Below the pieces are notes generated by a model, which saw nothing but the letters and a program-made list of their open reading frames with translations, was not told where the DNA came from and made no database searches. Of a stretch of 64,000 bases of DNA, positions 6,498 through 15,637 are shown piece by piece. The DNA lies in contig NZ_LJSI01000021.1 in the NCBI RefSeq assembly GCF_001305295.1, positions 1-64,000 on the forward strand. The letters run 5' to 3'. The stretch comes from Neptunomonas antarctica (GTDB taxonomy: Bacteria; Pseudomonadota; Gammaproteobacteria; Pseudomonadales; Balneatricaceae). A program made the translations under genes and the position numbers. The stretch's first letter is position 1, and each line of letters begins with the position of its first letter.

Positions 6498-7035
6498 AAT
6501 AAAGCACTTGCCGCTACTAGCTGCATAATAGTAGCAACAGGTATCAAAGTTATAAAAAATCGTTCCGGCCCAACAAACGGCCTCTACTGGACCCGCTACC
6601 GCACGCCTTTTATAGTGAATCCTAGGGGACACATATGGTCCGCCCCGTGTTGCCAGACAAATTTTCAGGTGATTAGAAAAAGGTTGCTTCCCTACATTCG
6701 GCCTTGGGGTGAAGTTATTAAAACCTCTGACCCTGATGGAATTCGCACAGATCTGTCTCATCAGGTCTTCGGCTTCTAATGAGCCCGAGACCCCAACAGG
6801 CTTGCTGATATGCAGTTTTTACCTTTTTTCCGTCACTTGAACGTTATCTACGAAAATCCTAGGGTCTTGCATTGTGCAGCTGTGGATATGTTGTGTTATT
6901 TTTGATCCGGTTTATATGTTTAAAGGCTATTAGCTTAGGGGTTAATTCCCATGGGACATTATAGGGGTTCTCGATAATAATAATTATGAGGAAGTTTTTC
7001 TCAGAAACAGACTGTTAGTTATTAAGGAGGTTATT
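6498..7035. other. Gene-free stretch at the array boundary
   Basis: No convincing gene. On the plus strand the frame that follows the truncated DUF1801 gene stays open to TAA 6779 without any ATG. Its end (PWGEVIKTSDPDG) recalls the C-terminus of VOC/glyoxalase proteins, so a decayed gene is possible. An AATCCTAGGG motif occurs twice (6620 and 6856 areas). The last 100 bases probably contain the promoter of the ACT-domain gene. Confidence 0.4.
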
Positions 7036-7434
7036 GTGGCAGGTGAGATAGATTTAATTAAGTTGCTGGCTTCAATGGAGCCCATACTTCTAGATGAAGA
7101 ATATGTTTTTTGTACAATTCGCGGTGCGCAATATGGTGATTATACTGAAATTTCACCCCTAGCTTCATATCTTGAATCTGAAGGTTTAACGCTTTTGGTA
7201 ACAAAAGATAATGCAGAAAAAGCTAATCTGAAATATGAGGGCGTATTTAAAGGCATAACATTAACGGTTCATTCTAGTCTTGAGGCTGTTGGTTTAACGG
7301 CTGCCGTTGCAAATAAGCTAGCAGAAAAAGGTATCAGCGCTAACGTGATAGCGGCTTACTACCACGATCATATATTTGTACAAGCCGAAAAAGCCGACAT
7401 GGCTATAGAGGCTTTAAATGAGTTTGATTGCTAA
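7036..7434 (+). CDS. ACT-domain protein
   Basis: A 132-residue cytoplasmic protein starting at GTG 7036 behind a strong AAGGAGG. The C-terminal half (LTVHSSLEAVGLTAAVANKLAEKGISANVIAAYYHDHIFV) fits the ACT-like fold found in a family of small stand-alone proteins that may sense amino acids. The N-terminal half, with EPILLDEEYVFCTI, is the usual partner domain. The ligand is unknown. It is the first intact chromosomal gene after the integron and appears monocistronic. Confidence 0.8.
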   Translation: MAGEIDLIKLLASMEPILLDEEYVFCTIRGAQYGDYTEISPLASYLESEGLTLLVTKDNAEKANLKYEGVFKGITLTVHSSLEAVGLTAAVANKLAEKGISANVIAAYYHDHIFVQAEKADMAIEALNEFDC

Positions 7435-7471
7435 GCAGACTGTTATACGCTCTTCATAATGTGGAAGTGTC

Positions 7472-7615
7472 GTGGAAATAATTAGAAGTAAAGATTTCAA
7501 ATCTGAACGCGCTTGGGGTGCCAAAAACGTCGCAAATATGAAAGGTATCACGACGCGTTTGCATTGGACAGATCAGTCTTATAAGTGGCACGGCAATCCC
7601 CTCAAGCATGAATAG
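7472..7615 (+). pseudogene. Cupin-family gene remnant
   Basis: A 47-codon frame from GTG 7472. It resembles the N-terminus of small cupin proteins (IIRSKDF, AWGAKNVANM, GITTRLHWTD, YKWHGN), but the metal-site and barrel core that should follow are missing and the frame closes at TAG 7615. Full-length relatives are about twice this long. Either a deletion or an early frameshift has destroyed it. Family recognition is from pattern memory and not checked by search. Confidence 0.55.
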
Positions 7616-7786
7616 GCACGCTATTTTTACTCGCACTTTCATCCAGCCAGTACATATTGGCTGTGAAATTTTCGTCGATATAAAACGGGTTATTGATCGT
7701 CCTTGATACTGGTTGTTTAAAAAAGTATTGTCGATCCTCAATCACTAACGTCTGTTGTGTAATACCGAGTGAGTTGGAGATAAATA

Positions 7787-9052
7787 ATGAATCGCAATAC
7801 TTCCGAAGTGGGGCAAGATTCTCACGATGTAGTGATTATCGGCGCGGGGTTTGTTGGCGTCGCTACCGCTCTCTGGCTACAGCGGCAAGGGCATAAGGTA
7901 ACCTTGGTTGATCAGGATCCCTTTACGGAGGGCGCCTACTATGGCAATGCATGTACTATTGCAACGTATGCGAATATCCCAATAGGAACGCCTGGGATTA
8001 TTAAACAGGTCCCGGGTCTGCTTTTCAACCCGCAGAGCCCATTGTCTATCCGTTGGTCGTATCTCCCCAGATTATCTCCTTGGTTATGCAAATTTTTACT
8101 CGCCAGCACGCCCAATAAAGTTGAGGATATTGCCAGGCAATTAGGGATACTGTTATCCGAGGTTAATGGCGCTTTCGAACCTATATTTAAGGAGTCTGAT
8201 GCACATGAACTCTTAGATATTAACGGGGCTATGTATCTTTATGGTAGCCAGCAAAGCTTTACTAACGCCCGGACTGATATTGAACTGAGGCGGCGTAATG
8301 GGATTCCTGTTCAGGAACTGAGTCAGGGTGATATTTCTGATTTAGAGCCGAATCTTAATCCGATTTACCATCGAGGCCTGCTTTTTAATGATGCCTACCA
8401 CGTTCGTAACCCTTTGCTATTACTTAAGAAAATGGGGGATGCCGTGAGAAAAAAAGGAGGGCGGATTGTAACGGGTAAGGTGCTTCACATTAAACGCGTA
8501 AGTGCTACTGAATTAAGTGTCGACACGGATAACGGAAATATTCAGGGCAACAAGGTAGTGGTCGCGGCGGGTGCCTGGTCAAAACAGTTTGCCTCGCAAA
8601 TTGGCGATAGCGTACCTCTGGATACAGAGCAGGGTTATCACGTTATGTACAACGGTGCGCAGGAGCTACTGAGCCGGCCGGTTGGCTGGGATGATGTCGG
8701 TTTTTATATGACACCCATGGACACGGCGCTGCGGGCTGCAGGGACGGTGGAGCTGGGAGGGCTTAATAATCCATCTAATCCCAAAAGAGTTAAGCTTATC
8801 GCTGATACCGTTAAGACACTGTTACCTCAGTTAAATGACTATGATTCGCAGTGGACAGGCTACCGACCTTCGATGCCGGATTCAATGCCAGTGATAGGGC
8901 CGTCGGCAAAAGACAAGGATGTGTTTTATGCCTTTGGTCACGGTCATCTTGGTATGACCTTGTCGGGAATTACCGGAAAAATTATTGCGGATCTGATTAG
9001 TCAGAAAGACCCCGTCGTCGATATACATCCTTTCCGTGTCGATCGGTTTTGA
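7787..9052 (+). CDS. FAD-dependent amino-acid oxidase/dehydrogenase, DadA-like
   Basis: A 421-residue flavoprotein of the DAO family. The N-terminal Rossmann motif VVIIGAGFVGVATALWL (about 15-31) binds FAD, and the C-terminal GYRPSMPDSMPVIGPS and FGHGHLGMTLS segments are typical of D-amino-acid dehydrogenases and related deaminating enzymes. It probably oxidises a D-amino acid or secondary amine and passes electrons to the respiratory chain. The exact substrate is unclear, since DadA, proline-type and opine-type enzymes share these motifs. The upstream region has a weak GGAG site. It lies 34 bases before blc but there is no reason to link their functions. Confidence 0.85.
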   Translation: MNRNTSEVGQDSHDVVIIGAGFVGVATALWLQRQGHKVTLVDQDPFTEGAYYGNACTIATYANIPIGTPGIIKQVPGLLFNPQSPLSIRWSYLPRLSPWLCKFLLASTPNKVEDIARQLGILLSEVNGAFEPIFKESDAHELLDINGAMYLYGSQQSFTNARTDIELRRRNGIPVQELSQGDISDLEPNLNPIYHRGLLFNDAYHVRNPLLLLKKMGDAVRKKGGRIVTGKVLHIKRVSATELSVDTDNGNIQGNKVVVAAGAWSKQFASQIGDSVPLDTEQGYHVMYNGAQELLSRPVGWDDVGFYMTPMDTALRAAGTVELGGLNNPSNPKRVKLIADTVKTLLPQLNDYDSQWTGYRPSMPDSMPVIGPSAKDKDVFYAFGHGHLGMTLSGITGKIIADLISQKDPVVDIHPFRVDRF

Positions 9053-9086
9053 TTGTGGACCCGGGTATTAAATCTCTGGAGGTAAT

Positions 9087-9602
9087 ATGAAGAACATATT
9101 GATCATTATGACTTTGTTGCTCAGCGGTTGTTTGGGCATGCCGGAATCGGTTAAGCCGGTAAATGATTTTGAATTAAACAAGTATTTGGGTAAGTGGTAC
9201 GAAATTGCCAGGTTAGATCATTCTTTTGAAAGAGGTTTGGTGCAAGTTTCTGCTGACTATAGTGTGCGTGAGGATGGGGGTGTGTCTGTTCTGAATCGCG
9301 GTTTTTCTGAAACGGATGGGGAGTGGCAAGAAGCGCAAGGTAAAGCCTATTTTGTCAATGCAGAGGATGAGGCATATTTGAAAGTATCATTTTTCGGCCC
9401 GTTTTATGGCTCCTACGTTGTGTTCGACTTGGATAAAGAAAACTATCAATATGCCTTCGTTTCAGGCCCGGACACGTCCTATTTATGGTTGTTATCGAGA
9501 ACGCCCAGCGTAGCGCCTGAGTTGTTAGAAAAGTTTGTGGCAATGTCTAAGCAGCGCGGATTTGATACCAAACAGCTGATTTTTGTTGATCAAAAAAAGT
9601 GA
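9087..9602 (+). CDS. blc: Outer-membrane lipocalin Blc
   Basis: A 171-residue lipoprotein. A signal peptide ends in the lipobox LLSGC, so Cys15 would be lipidated. The lipocalin signature NKYLGKWYEIARLDH (about 30-44) and later SYLWLLSRTP match bacterial Blc, which binds lysophospholipids or fatty acids at the outer membrane. The start has GGAGG at the right distance. Family assignment is secure; ligand and physiology are inferred. Confidence 0.92.
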   Translation: MKNILIIMTLLLSGCLGMPESVKPVNDFELNKYLGKWYEIARLDHSFERGLVQVSADYSVREDGGVSVLNRGFSETDGEWQEAQGKAYFVNAEDEAYLKVSFFGPFYGSYVVFDLDKENYQYAFVSGPDTSYLWLLSRTPSVAPELLEKFVAMSKQRGFDTKQLIFVDQKK

Positions 9603-9692
9603 TCAAAAATAAAAGTGAGCAGAAATAAAATAGGCTAAAAACCTTTTGTTCATATTTAATCATATAGATTTTCAATCAACGGAGAAGCACTC

Positions 9693-10190
9693 ATGGCACA
9701 GCAACGCGCAGTTTTGGCAGGTGGTTGTTTTTGGGGTATGCAGGATTTGATTCGCAAACTGCCGGGCATTGACGCGACGCGGGTCGGTTATACCGGCGGT
9801 GATGTGCCCAATGCCACCTATCGCAATCACGGGTCGCATGCAGAGGGTATCGAGATTATGTTTGATCCGGCTCAGGTCTCTTATCGCGATATTCTGGCAC
9901 TATTTTTCCAGATTCATGATCCGACTACACCTAATCGACAGGGTAATGATCAGGGACAGGCATATCGTTCGGCGATCTATTATGTGAACGACGAACAGAA
10001 AACCATGGCTGAAGAGACCATTGCCGATGTAAACGCTTCAGGTTTATGGCCGGGTAAGGTGGTGACTGAGCTGGAACCGGTGGGTGATTTCTGGGAAGCC
10101 GAGCCTGAGCATCAGGATTATCTTGAGCATTTTCCCGGTGGTTATACCTGTCACTTTCCACGCCCCAACTGGGTGCTGCCAGCACGCTAG
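9693..10190 (+). CDS. msrA: Peptide-methionine (S)-S-oxide reductase MsrA
   Basis: A 165-residue MsrA that repairs oxidised methionine. The catalytic motif GGCFWG is at residues 10-15 (Cys12), and [39 protein letters not shown] and the EPEHQDYL region follow in the usual order. It lacks the C-terminal extension with recycling cysteines seen in some enzymes, so electron delivery may involve a single resolving Cys (YTCHF) near residue 151. The start follows CGGAG. Confidence 0.96.
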   Translation: MAQQRAVLAGGCFWGMQDLIRKLPGIDATRVGYTGGDVPNATYRNHGSHAEGIEIMFDPAQVSYRDILALFFQIHDPTTPNRQGNDQGQAYRSAIYYVNDEQKTMAEETIADVNASGLWPGKVVTELEPVGDFWEAEPEHQDYLEHFPGGYTCHFPRPNWVLPAR

Positions 10191-10293
10191 CATCGGGCTT
10201 TACGCTTATCTTTGAATCATTTAACGGCTGCCTTTACTGGCGGATTTTCATTAGACTGTTTATCAATAGATGAATATTCACTGAGGATCTGCC

Positions 10294-11313
10294 ATGTCCC
10301 TACGTATTGGGTGCTGTAAAGGGAATGTAGATGTCCGGCCGTCAGGTTTTATAACCGCCGCTTTTAACTATTTGGTGATGTTGTCGATTTTGCTCCTGGT
10401 GTCATTGACGACGGGCTGCTCGGAAGACGCACCCAGGGTGTTTGGAACGGTTGATCGGGATCGTCTTACACTGACATCGCCTGTGGCTGAACGGGTCGCG
10501 ACGGTTAATGTAAGCGAAGGCGAAATTGTTAAAGCGGGCGATGTTTTGCTAACCCTGGATAGCACTGCAGAGAATGCGCGTGTCGCTCAGTATAAGGCGG
10601 AGCTGGCTGAAGAGAATGCTAAGTTAGCCGAGTTAGTCAAAGGTGCGCGTATTGAGGATATTGGCCGTGCGCAAGCCGTCGTTGCTGGCGCTCAGGCTAC
10701 GCTGAAAGAGGCTGAGCAGCGCTTTGAGCGCACGCAGCGATTGTATAAAACCAAAGTGCTGACTCAGGCCGATTTAGATGCCGCTATTGTTGCCCGCGAT
10801 ACGGCTATTGCTAAGCAGACGGAGGCGCAACAGAGCTTAAAAGCATTACAAAACGGCACGCGTAGCGAACAGCTGGATCAGGCGCGGGCGGCGGTCGATA
10901 TCGTGCGGGCTAAGCTGGCAGGCGAGTACAAGGCCTTGTCAGATTTAAACATGAGTGTTGCTCAGGATGCCGTGGTCGATATTTTACCCTGGCATGTGGG
11001 CGATCGGGTGGCGGCAGGGACACAGCTGGTAAGTCTGTTGGCGATCAACAATCCTTATGTTCGTGTGTATTTGCCTGCCACCTGGTTGGATAGGGTTAAG
11101 CCGGGAAGTGTCGTTAATGTGTGGGTGGATGGTCGTAGTACTGCGATTAAAGGCGTTGTCCGTAACATCCGTAGCCAGCCTGCTTATACCCCCTTTTATG
11201 CGTTAAATGAGCGCGATCGCGCCCGTCTTATGTATCTGACCGATATTGATCTTCCTGAAGCAGATAAAGACTTACACACCGGTATGGCGCTGGAAGTAGG
11301 GCTGCCAGAATGA
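10294..11313 (+). CDS. HlyD-family periplasmic adaptor lipoprotein of an ABC efflux system
   Basis: 339 residues. The hydrophobic N-terminus ends in a lipobox-like LTTGC. A biotinyl-lipoyl-like segment (VNVSEGEIVKAGDVLLTLD), a long alpha hairpin (about 80-215) and the second lipoyl half follow. This is the membrane-fusion protein of an MFP/ABC-2 exporter like YbhG-YbhF-YbhS or YhiI-RbbA. It overlaps the ATPase gene by four bases and forms an operon of adaptor, ATPase and permease. The outer-membrane channel, probably TolC, is elsewhere. The first ATG region is long; a start a few codons later is possible. Confidence 0.9.
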   Translation: MSLRIGCCKGNVDVRPSGFITAAFNYLVMLSILLLVSLTTGCSEDAPRVFGTVDRDRLTLTSPVAERVATVNVSEGEIVKAGDVLLTLDSTAENARVAQYKAELAEENAKLAELVKGARIEDIGRAQAVVAGAQATLKEAEQRFERTQRLYKTKVLTQADLDAAIVARDTAIAKQTEAQQSLKALQNGTRSEQLDQARAAVDIVRAKLAGEYKALSDLNMSVAQDAVVDILPWHVGDRVAAGTQLVSLLAINNPYVRVYLPATWLDRVKPGSVVNVWVDGRSTAIKGVVRNIRSQPAYTPFYALNERDRARLMYLTDIDLPEADKDLHTGMALEVGLPE

Positions 11314-12233
11314 CGGCTGAATTTGCGATAGAGACCCACGGCATGACACGTATGTTTGGTGATGTAGCGGCGGTTGATCATCTGGATTTAGCCATCCCCC
11401 AGGGGAGTATCTACGGTTTTTTGGGTCCTAATGGCTGCGGTAAGTCGACATCGATTCGTATGCTGACCGGATTACTGCGGCCGACATCTGGGGATATTCG
11501 GGTGTTAGGTGAAAGCTTGCCCGGCGCTGAAGAGAAGCTGCGGCGGCGAATAGGCTATATGACCCAGAAATTTTCCCTCTATGAGAATCTGACAGTGCAG
11601 GAGAACCTGGAGTTTGTTGCACAGATTTACGGTTTAAGGCGTAAGGAAGCGCGCCAGCGTATTGATGAGCTGTTGTCGCTTTATGATCTTCTGGGGCGCG
11701 AAAAACAGATGGCTGGTTCCATGAGTGGTGGGGAAAGGCAGCGCTTAGCACTGGCAGCGGCTACCGTGCACCGGCCTGAATTATTGTTTCTTGATGAGCC
11801 TACGTCAGCGGTCGATCCGCAAAACCGTCGTGAGTTCTGGGAGCGGTTGTTTGACTTATGTGCTGTCGGCACCACGATTCTGGTATCAACACATTACATG
11901 GATGAAGCGGAGCGCTGCCATCATCTGGCGATTCTTGAGCGGGGCACTAAACGAGCGGATGGCTCGCCGCAGGCATTAATGGACGCGATGGGTGCGCGGG
12001 TAATTGAAGTGACCGGTAATGATCTGCGCACACTTAAGCAGCAGCTGATCAGTGAATCTGCGGTGATGTCTGTTGCGCAGATCGGCAGCCGGTTACGCAT
12101 CTTGATTCGCAGCGACGTTATCAATCCTCAGGAGTGGCTTGAATCTCGTGTTAGCGGTCGATCGTTGGCTGAAGTCAGGCCGAGTCTTGAGGATGTTTTT
12201 GTTACCTGCACCGGAGATCGACATGTGGCGTAG
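11310..12233 (+). CDS. ABC-2 exporter ATPase
   Basis: A 307-residue ABC ATPase with Walker A GPNGCGKST (about 39-47), signature MSGGERQRL (about 138), Walker B LLFLDEPTSAVD and an H-loop STHYMDEAE. The C-terminal extension is typical of CcmA/YbhF-type drug and lipid exporters. The start overlaps the adaptor gene (ATGA), and the end overlaps the permease start by 11 bases, showing translational coupling. Confidence 0.95.
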   Translation: MTAEFAIETHGMTRMFGDVAAVDHLDLAIPQGSIYGFLGPNGCGKSTSIRMLTGLLRPTSGDIRVLGESLPGAEEKLRRRIGYMTQKFSLYENLTVQENLEFVAQIYGLRRKEARQRIDELLSLYDLLGREKQMAGSMSGGERQRLALAAATVHRPELLFLDEPTSAVDPQNRREFWERLFDLCAVGTTILVSTHYMDEAERCHHLAILERGTKRADGSPQALMDAMGARVIEVTGNDLRTLKQQLISESAVMSVAQIGSRLRILIRSDVINPQEWLESRVSGRSLAEVRPSLEDVFVTCTGDRHVA

Positions 12234-13344
12234 AATGTTGGCGATCGTCATTAAAGAGTTACGCCAGCTTTCCCGTGATCGCATGACGTTTGGCATGATA
12301 GTGATGATTCCTTTAGTGCAGCTGATGTTGTTTGGCTACGCCATTAATACGGATGCCCGTCACTTACCCGCAGGGTTGGTAGATTTAAGTGGCAGTAGCT
12401 ACAGCAGCCCTCTGATTCAAGCCATTAAAGCCACGCAGGTAGTCGATTTTACGACCCGCTACGCCAGTCTTCCCGAGGCTGAAGCGGCCATTACGCGGGG
12501 CGAAGTAAAAGTTGTGCTGTATTTACCGCCAGATCTGGGTGAGCGGCTTATTCGCCATCCGGGTTTTAGTGGGGGGCAATACATGGCTGAGCCTGTGGGG
12601 CAGTGGCTGGTGGATGGTTCCGATACGGTCCTGGCCGCGGCGATTCGCTCCCTCAGACAGATGCCACTGGATGAGGTGGCTGGTCGAGCCGTGAAAACCT
12701 CAGTGCCGAGTTTTGAGGTGGTGCAGTATTTTAATCCGGAACAACGCTCTGTCGTTAATATTATCCCCGGGCTGCTTGGTGTGATTCTTACGATGACCAT
12801 GGTGATGTTTACCTCTGCGGCTATCGTACGTGAGCGTGAGCAGGGCAATATGGAGTTTTTGATTACCACACCGGTCAAGCCGTTGGAGTTAATGTTAGGC
12901 AAGATTTTGCCCTATGTGCTGGTGGGCTTTATTCAGGTGCTGATTATTCTGACGATGGGTCATCTGATATTTGCGCTACCTATTCGTGGCGGGCTGGACT
13001 CTATCGCGTTGGCCTCAATGCTGTTTATCTGCGCCAGTTTAACGCTGGGACTGGTGATTTCCACTATCGCTAAAACGCAATTGCAAGCCATGCAAATGAC
13101 GGTATTTGTACTCTTACCTTCGATTTTGCTTTCGGGGTTTATGTTCCCCTATGAAGCCATGCCGATAGCCGCGCAATGGATAGCAGAGGCGTTACCTGCG
13201 ACTCACTTTATGCGGATGTCACGGGCGATTATACTCAGAGATGCGGAAGTGATGTCGCTGGGTGCGGATGCTATTTGGTTGCTGGGTTTTACATGTTTGG
13301 GTTTGTTGGTGGCCAGCTTACGTTTTTCAAAACACCTGGATTGA
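12223..13344 (+). CDS. ABC-2 exporter permease
   Basis: A 373-residue permease. I start it at ATG 12223 (CGGAGATCGAC upstream, MWRRMLAIVIKELRQLSRDR), not at earlier in-frame starts inside the ATPase gene. One N-terminal membrane segment, a large periplasmic domain (about 45-180), then five C-terminal segments with the EREQGNMEFLITTPVKPLELMLGK coupling loop give the usual ABC-2 layout. It works with the two genes before it. Only one permease gene is present, so it likely forms a homodimer. The substrate is unknown. Confidence 0.92.
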   Translation: MWRRMLAIVIKELRQLSRDRMTFGMIVMIPLVQLMLFGYAINTDARHLPAGLVDLSGSSYSSPLIQAIKATQVVDFTTRYASLPEAEAAITRGEVKVVLYLPPDLGERLIRHPGFSGGQYMAEPVGQWLVDGSDTVLAAAIRSLRQMPLDEVAGRAVKTSVPSFEVVQYFNPEQRSVVNIIPGLLGVILTMTMVMFTSAAIVREREQGNMEFLITTPVKPLELMLGKILPYVLVGFIQVLIILTMGHLIFALPIRGGLDSIALASMLFICASLTLGLVISTIAKTQLQAMQMTVFVLLPSILLSGFMFPYEAMPIAAQWIAEALPATHFMRMSRAIILRDAEVMSLGADAIWLLGFTCLGLLVASLRFSKHLD

Positions 13345-13465
13345 GTGTTTTTGGTAATCTTGCTTAAAAACAGCTTTCTGATACTTAAGCATAATGTTCT
13401 TTGATGGTACTGGTTAACAACCAATGTTAGTATTTGTTAAATTGTAAGACAAATAGGAGATTGTG

Positions 13466-14449
13466 ATGTTTAAAGCTCTGGTTCTGGATCAAGTCGAAGG
13501 TAAAACGGTAGCCGCGATCAAAACGTTGGATGTTAGCGATCTGCCTGAAGAAGATGTTCTGGTGGATGTGAAATACTCATCTATCAACTTTAAAGATGGT
13601 TTGGCGATTACCGGAACCGGAAAAATTGTCAGCCAGTTTCCGATGGTGCCGGGTATTGATCTGGTCGGTACGGTAGCGGAAAGTAAAAGTGATGCTTATA
13701 AAGCCGGTGATCAGGTGGTGTTAACGGGCTGGAGTGTTGGTGAACGCTTCTGGGGTGGTTTGTCGCAGAAAGCCTGTCTCAAGTCTGAATGGCTGGTGCC
13801 TTTGCCAAGTGGTATGTCTCCTGAAGTGTCTATGTCTATTGGTACGGCGGGTCTTACGGCCATGTTATGTGTAATGGCGCTTGAAGAGGGTGGCGTAACG
13901 CCAGATAAAGGCCCGGTTGTTGTATCGGGTGCCGCCGGGGGTGTAGGCTCTGTTGCCGTAGCTATTTTGGCGAAACTGGGCTACGAAGTTGCGGCGATTA
14001 CCGGCCGTGCAGAAACAGAACCCTATCTGCGTGGTTTGGGTGCAACGACTATCCTGACGCGTGAAGAGATGAGCGAGAAAGCGCGTCCATTAGAACGTCA
14101 GCGTTGGGCCGGTGGTATCGATACCGTCGGTGATATGATGCTGGCGCGGATCTTAGCCGAAGCGGATTACAATGCGACGGTAGCGGCGTGTGGTTTGGCG
14201 GGGGGCTTTAAATTGCCAACAACCGTGATGCCGTTTATTTTGCGCAATGTGCGTTTGCAGGGTGTTGATTCTGTTATGTGTCCGGTTGAGCGTAGAATTA
14301 AGGCGTGGAATCGTTTGCAAACAGATTTACCTGCCACCGCTTTGGGTGAGATTAGTCAGGTTATTGGTCTGGATGATGTACCGGAGTATGCCGCGAAAAT
14401 TGTTAACGGTCAGATTCAGGGCCGGACTATCGTCGACGTGAATAAATAA
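13466..14449 (+). CDS. acuI: Acrylyl-CoA reductase AcuI / YhdH-family quinone oxidoreductase-like protein
   Basis: A 327-residue medium-chain dehydrogenase/reductase lacking the catalytic zinc site. INFKDGLAITG near the N-terminus and the NADPH-binding SGAAGGVGSVAVAILAKLGY (about 153-172) match AcuI/YhdH. The enzyme reduces acrylyl-CoA to propionyl-CoA with NADPH; in marine bacteria it detoxifies acrylate from dimethylsulfoniopropionate. I use ATG 13466 behind AGGAGA instead of GTG 13463. No other DMSP gene is in the window. A hairpin at 14538-14581 probably ends the transcript. Confidence 0.9.
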   Translation: MFKALVLDQVEGKTVAAIKTLDVSDLPEEDVLVDVKYSSINFKDGLAITGTGKIVSQFPMVPGIDLVGTVAESKSDAYKAGDQVVLTGWSVGERFWGGLSQKACLKSEWLVPLPSGMSPEVSMSIGTAGLTAMLCVMALEEGGVTPDKGPVVVSGAAGGVGSVAVAILAKLGYEVAAITGRAETEPYLRGLGATTILTREEMSEKARPLERQRWAGGIDTVGDMMLARILAEADYNATVAACGLAGGFKLPTTVMPFILRNVRLQGVDSVMCPVERRIKAWNRLQTDLPATALGEISQVIGLDDVPEYAAKIVNGQIQGRTIVDVNK

Positions 14450-14537
14450 AATCTCCTTTTACTAAAGGGCTGTTATGCAAGATTAACTATTAAGAACCTG
14501 TTATTCAGGGTCAACTAATAAGCATCAGTGATGTGCC

Positions 14538-14581
14538 AAAGCCGTCCTGTGATTAACGAAAGTTATGAGCAGGGCGGCTTT
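14538..14581 (+). terminator. Hairpin downstream of acuI
   Basis: A 12-bp inverted repeat AAAGCCGTCCTG/CAGGGCGGCTTT (one G-U pair) around a 20-base loop, followed by TTTGTTGG. It is a plausible but weak intrinsic terminator. It covers the first ATG of the longest frame for the next gene, an argument for a later start there. Confidence 0.55.
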
Positions 14582-14651
14582 GTTGGTTATGATAGGAGCA
14601 TTATTAACAGTCTATGTTTTATCAGCAATTTTAATCGGAAGCCCTGCTATC

Positions 14652-15518
14652 GTGTTTTATCCGCTTTGGTTCATTTTATTATTTTCTTTATCGTCTGTGA
14701 CACAGGCGTTGTCGGTTGTTGATGATACGGGGCAAGAAGTTATCTTGGATCATTCGGCGCAGCGTATAGTGACGCTGGCACCACACCTGACTGAATTGTT
14801 GTTTTCGTTGCAGGCGGGAGAGCGGATTATCGCCACCGTGGAGCACAGTGATTATCCTGAAGCGGCGCGTTTAATTCCTCGTATTGGCGGTGCAGAAGAG
14901 ATCAGTGCCGAAGTGATTTTAACGCTTGAACCCGATTTGGTGTTGGCCTGGGATAAGGGAAGCCCTGCAGAGGTTATTGCACTGTTACGATCGCTGGGTG
15001 TGGTGGTTTACCGTGCGTCCAGCCAGTCGCTTGAAGGGGTTAGTAAAACACTGGCTGATCTGGCGGTTCTGACGGGTCAGTCTGAGTTAGCCGTGCCTTT
15101 AATAGCGGATTTTAAGTCTGAGATAATGCACACGAAAGTGCGTTATCAGCATAATAAAACAGTGAATGTGTTTTATCAGTTATGGAATGATCCTTTGATG
15201 ACGGCCAATAAACAGCAGATGATCAATGAAATGATTACCCTGTGTGGTGGCGTCAACCTGTTTGCTGAGCAGCTAGAAGTGGTTCCACAAACTAGTGTTG
15301 AAAGTATTCTGTTACTTAACCCTGATGTTATTGTGGCGCCACAGCAGGGTACACCAGTGGATTGGCGGCAACGCTGGCAGGCATGGCCGGAAATCACGGC
15401 GGTTAGTCAACAACATCTCTATACGTTGGATGCGGATCTCATTAGCCGGCCTACCCTACGCAGTGTGCAGGGGCTTAAGCAGCTTTGTATTCTTTTAGAC
15501 AAGGTTCGCTCAGAATAG
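14652..15518 (+). CDS. Cobalamin-binding periplasmic protein, BtuF-like
   Basis: A substrate-binding protein of the BtuF/FecB (PF01497) class with helical backbone. Key segments are IVTLAPHLTELLFSL, EHSDYPEAA..PRIGG, ILTLEPDLVLAW, VFYQLWNDPLMT and CGGVNLF; the YQLW-x-DPLMT motif is typical of B12 binders. I prefer GTG 14652, giving a signal peptide MFYPLWFILLFSLSSVTQA, over ATG 14565, which sits in a terminator-like hairpin; the longer form would start with two membrane segments. No BtuCD genes adjoin it, but BtuB and an adenosyltransferase are 2-4 kb away. Confidence 0.85.
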   Translation: MFYPLWFILLFSLSSVTQALSVVDDTGQEVILDHSAQRIVTLAPHLTELLFSLQAGERIIATVEHSDYPEAARLIPRIGGAEEISAEVILTLEPDLVLAWDKGSPAEVIALLRSLGVVVYRASSQSLEGVSKTLADLAVLTGQSELAVPLIADFKSEIMHTKVRYQHNKTVNVFYQLWNDPLMTANKQQMINEMITLCGGVNLFAEQLEVVPQTSVESILLLNPDVIVAPQQGTPVDWRQRWQAWPEITAVSQQHLYTLDADLISRPTLRSVQGLKQLCILLDKVRSE

Positions 15519-15637
15519 ATTTGTTTAGACTAGACGCTCTTCTTCTTCCTGTTTCCTCATAGCTTATCGATTGTCTACACCCATAATTAAGGCATATAGT
15601 TAGGGTATAAAGTTATGGCATCAGTAGTAGGTATGTT

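Noticed and set aside
1-6500. Integrase gene or attI of the integron
   Set aside because: No tyrosine recombinase frame is present; only cassettes and attC sites are seen, so the platform must lie outside the window.
6492-6761. Minus-strand ORF of 89 codons
   Set aside because: No ribosome site, no family likeness, and odd composition; the plus frame over the same DNA reads more like a decayed gene.
7693-7896. Plus-strand ORF overlapping the start of the DadA-like gene
   Set aside because: It is out of frame with the flavoprotein, has no ribosome site and shows no family pattern.
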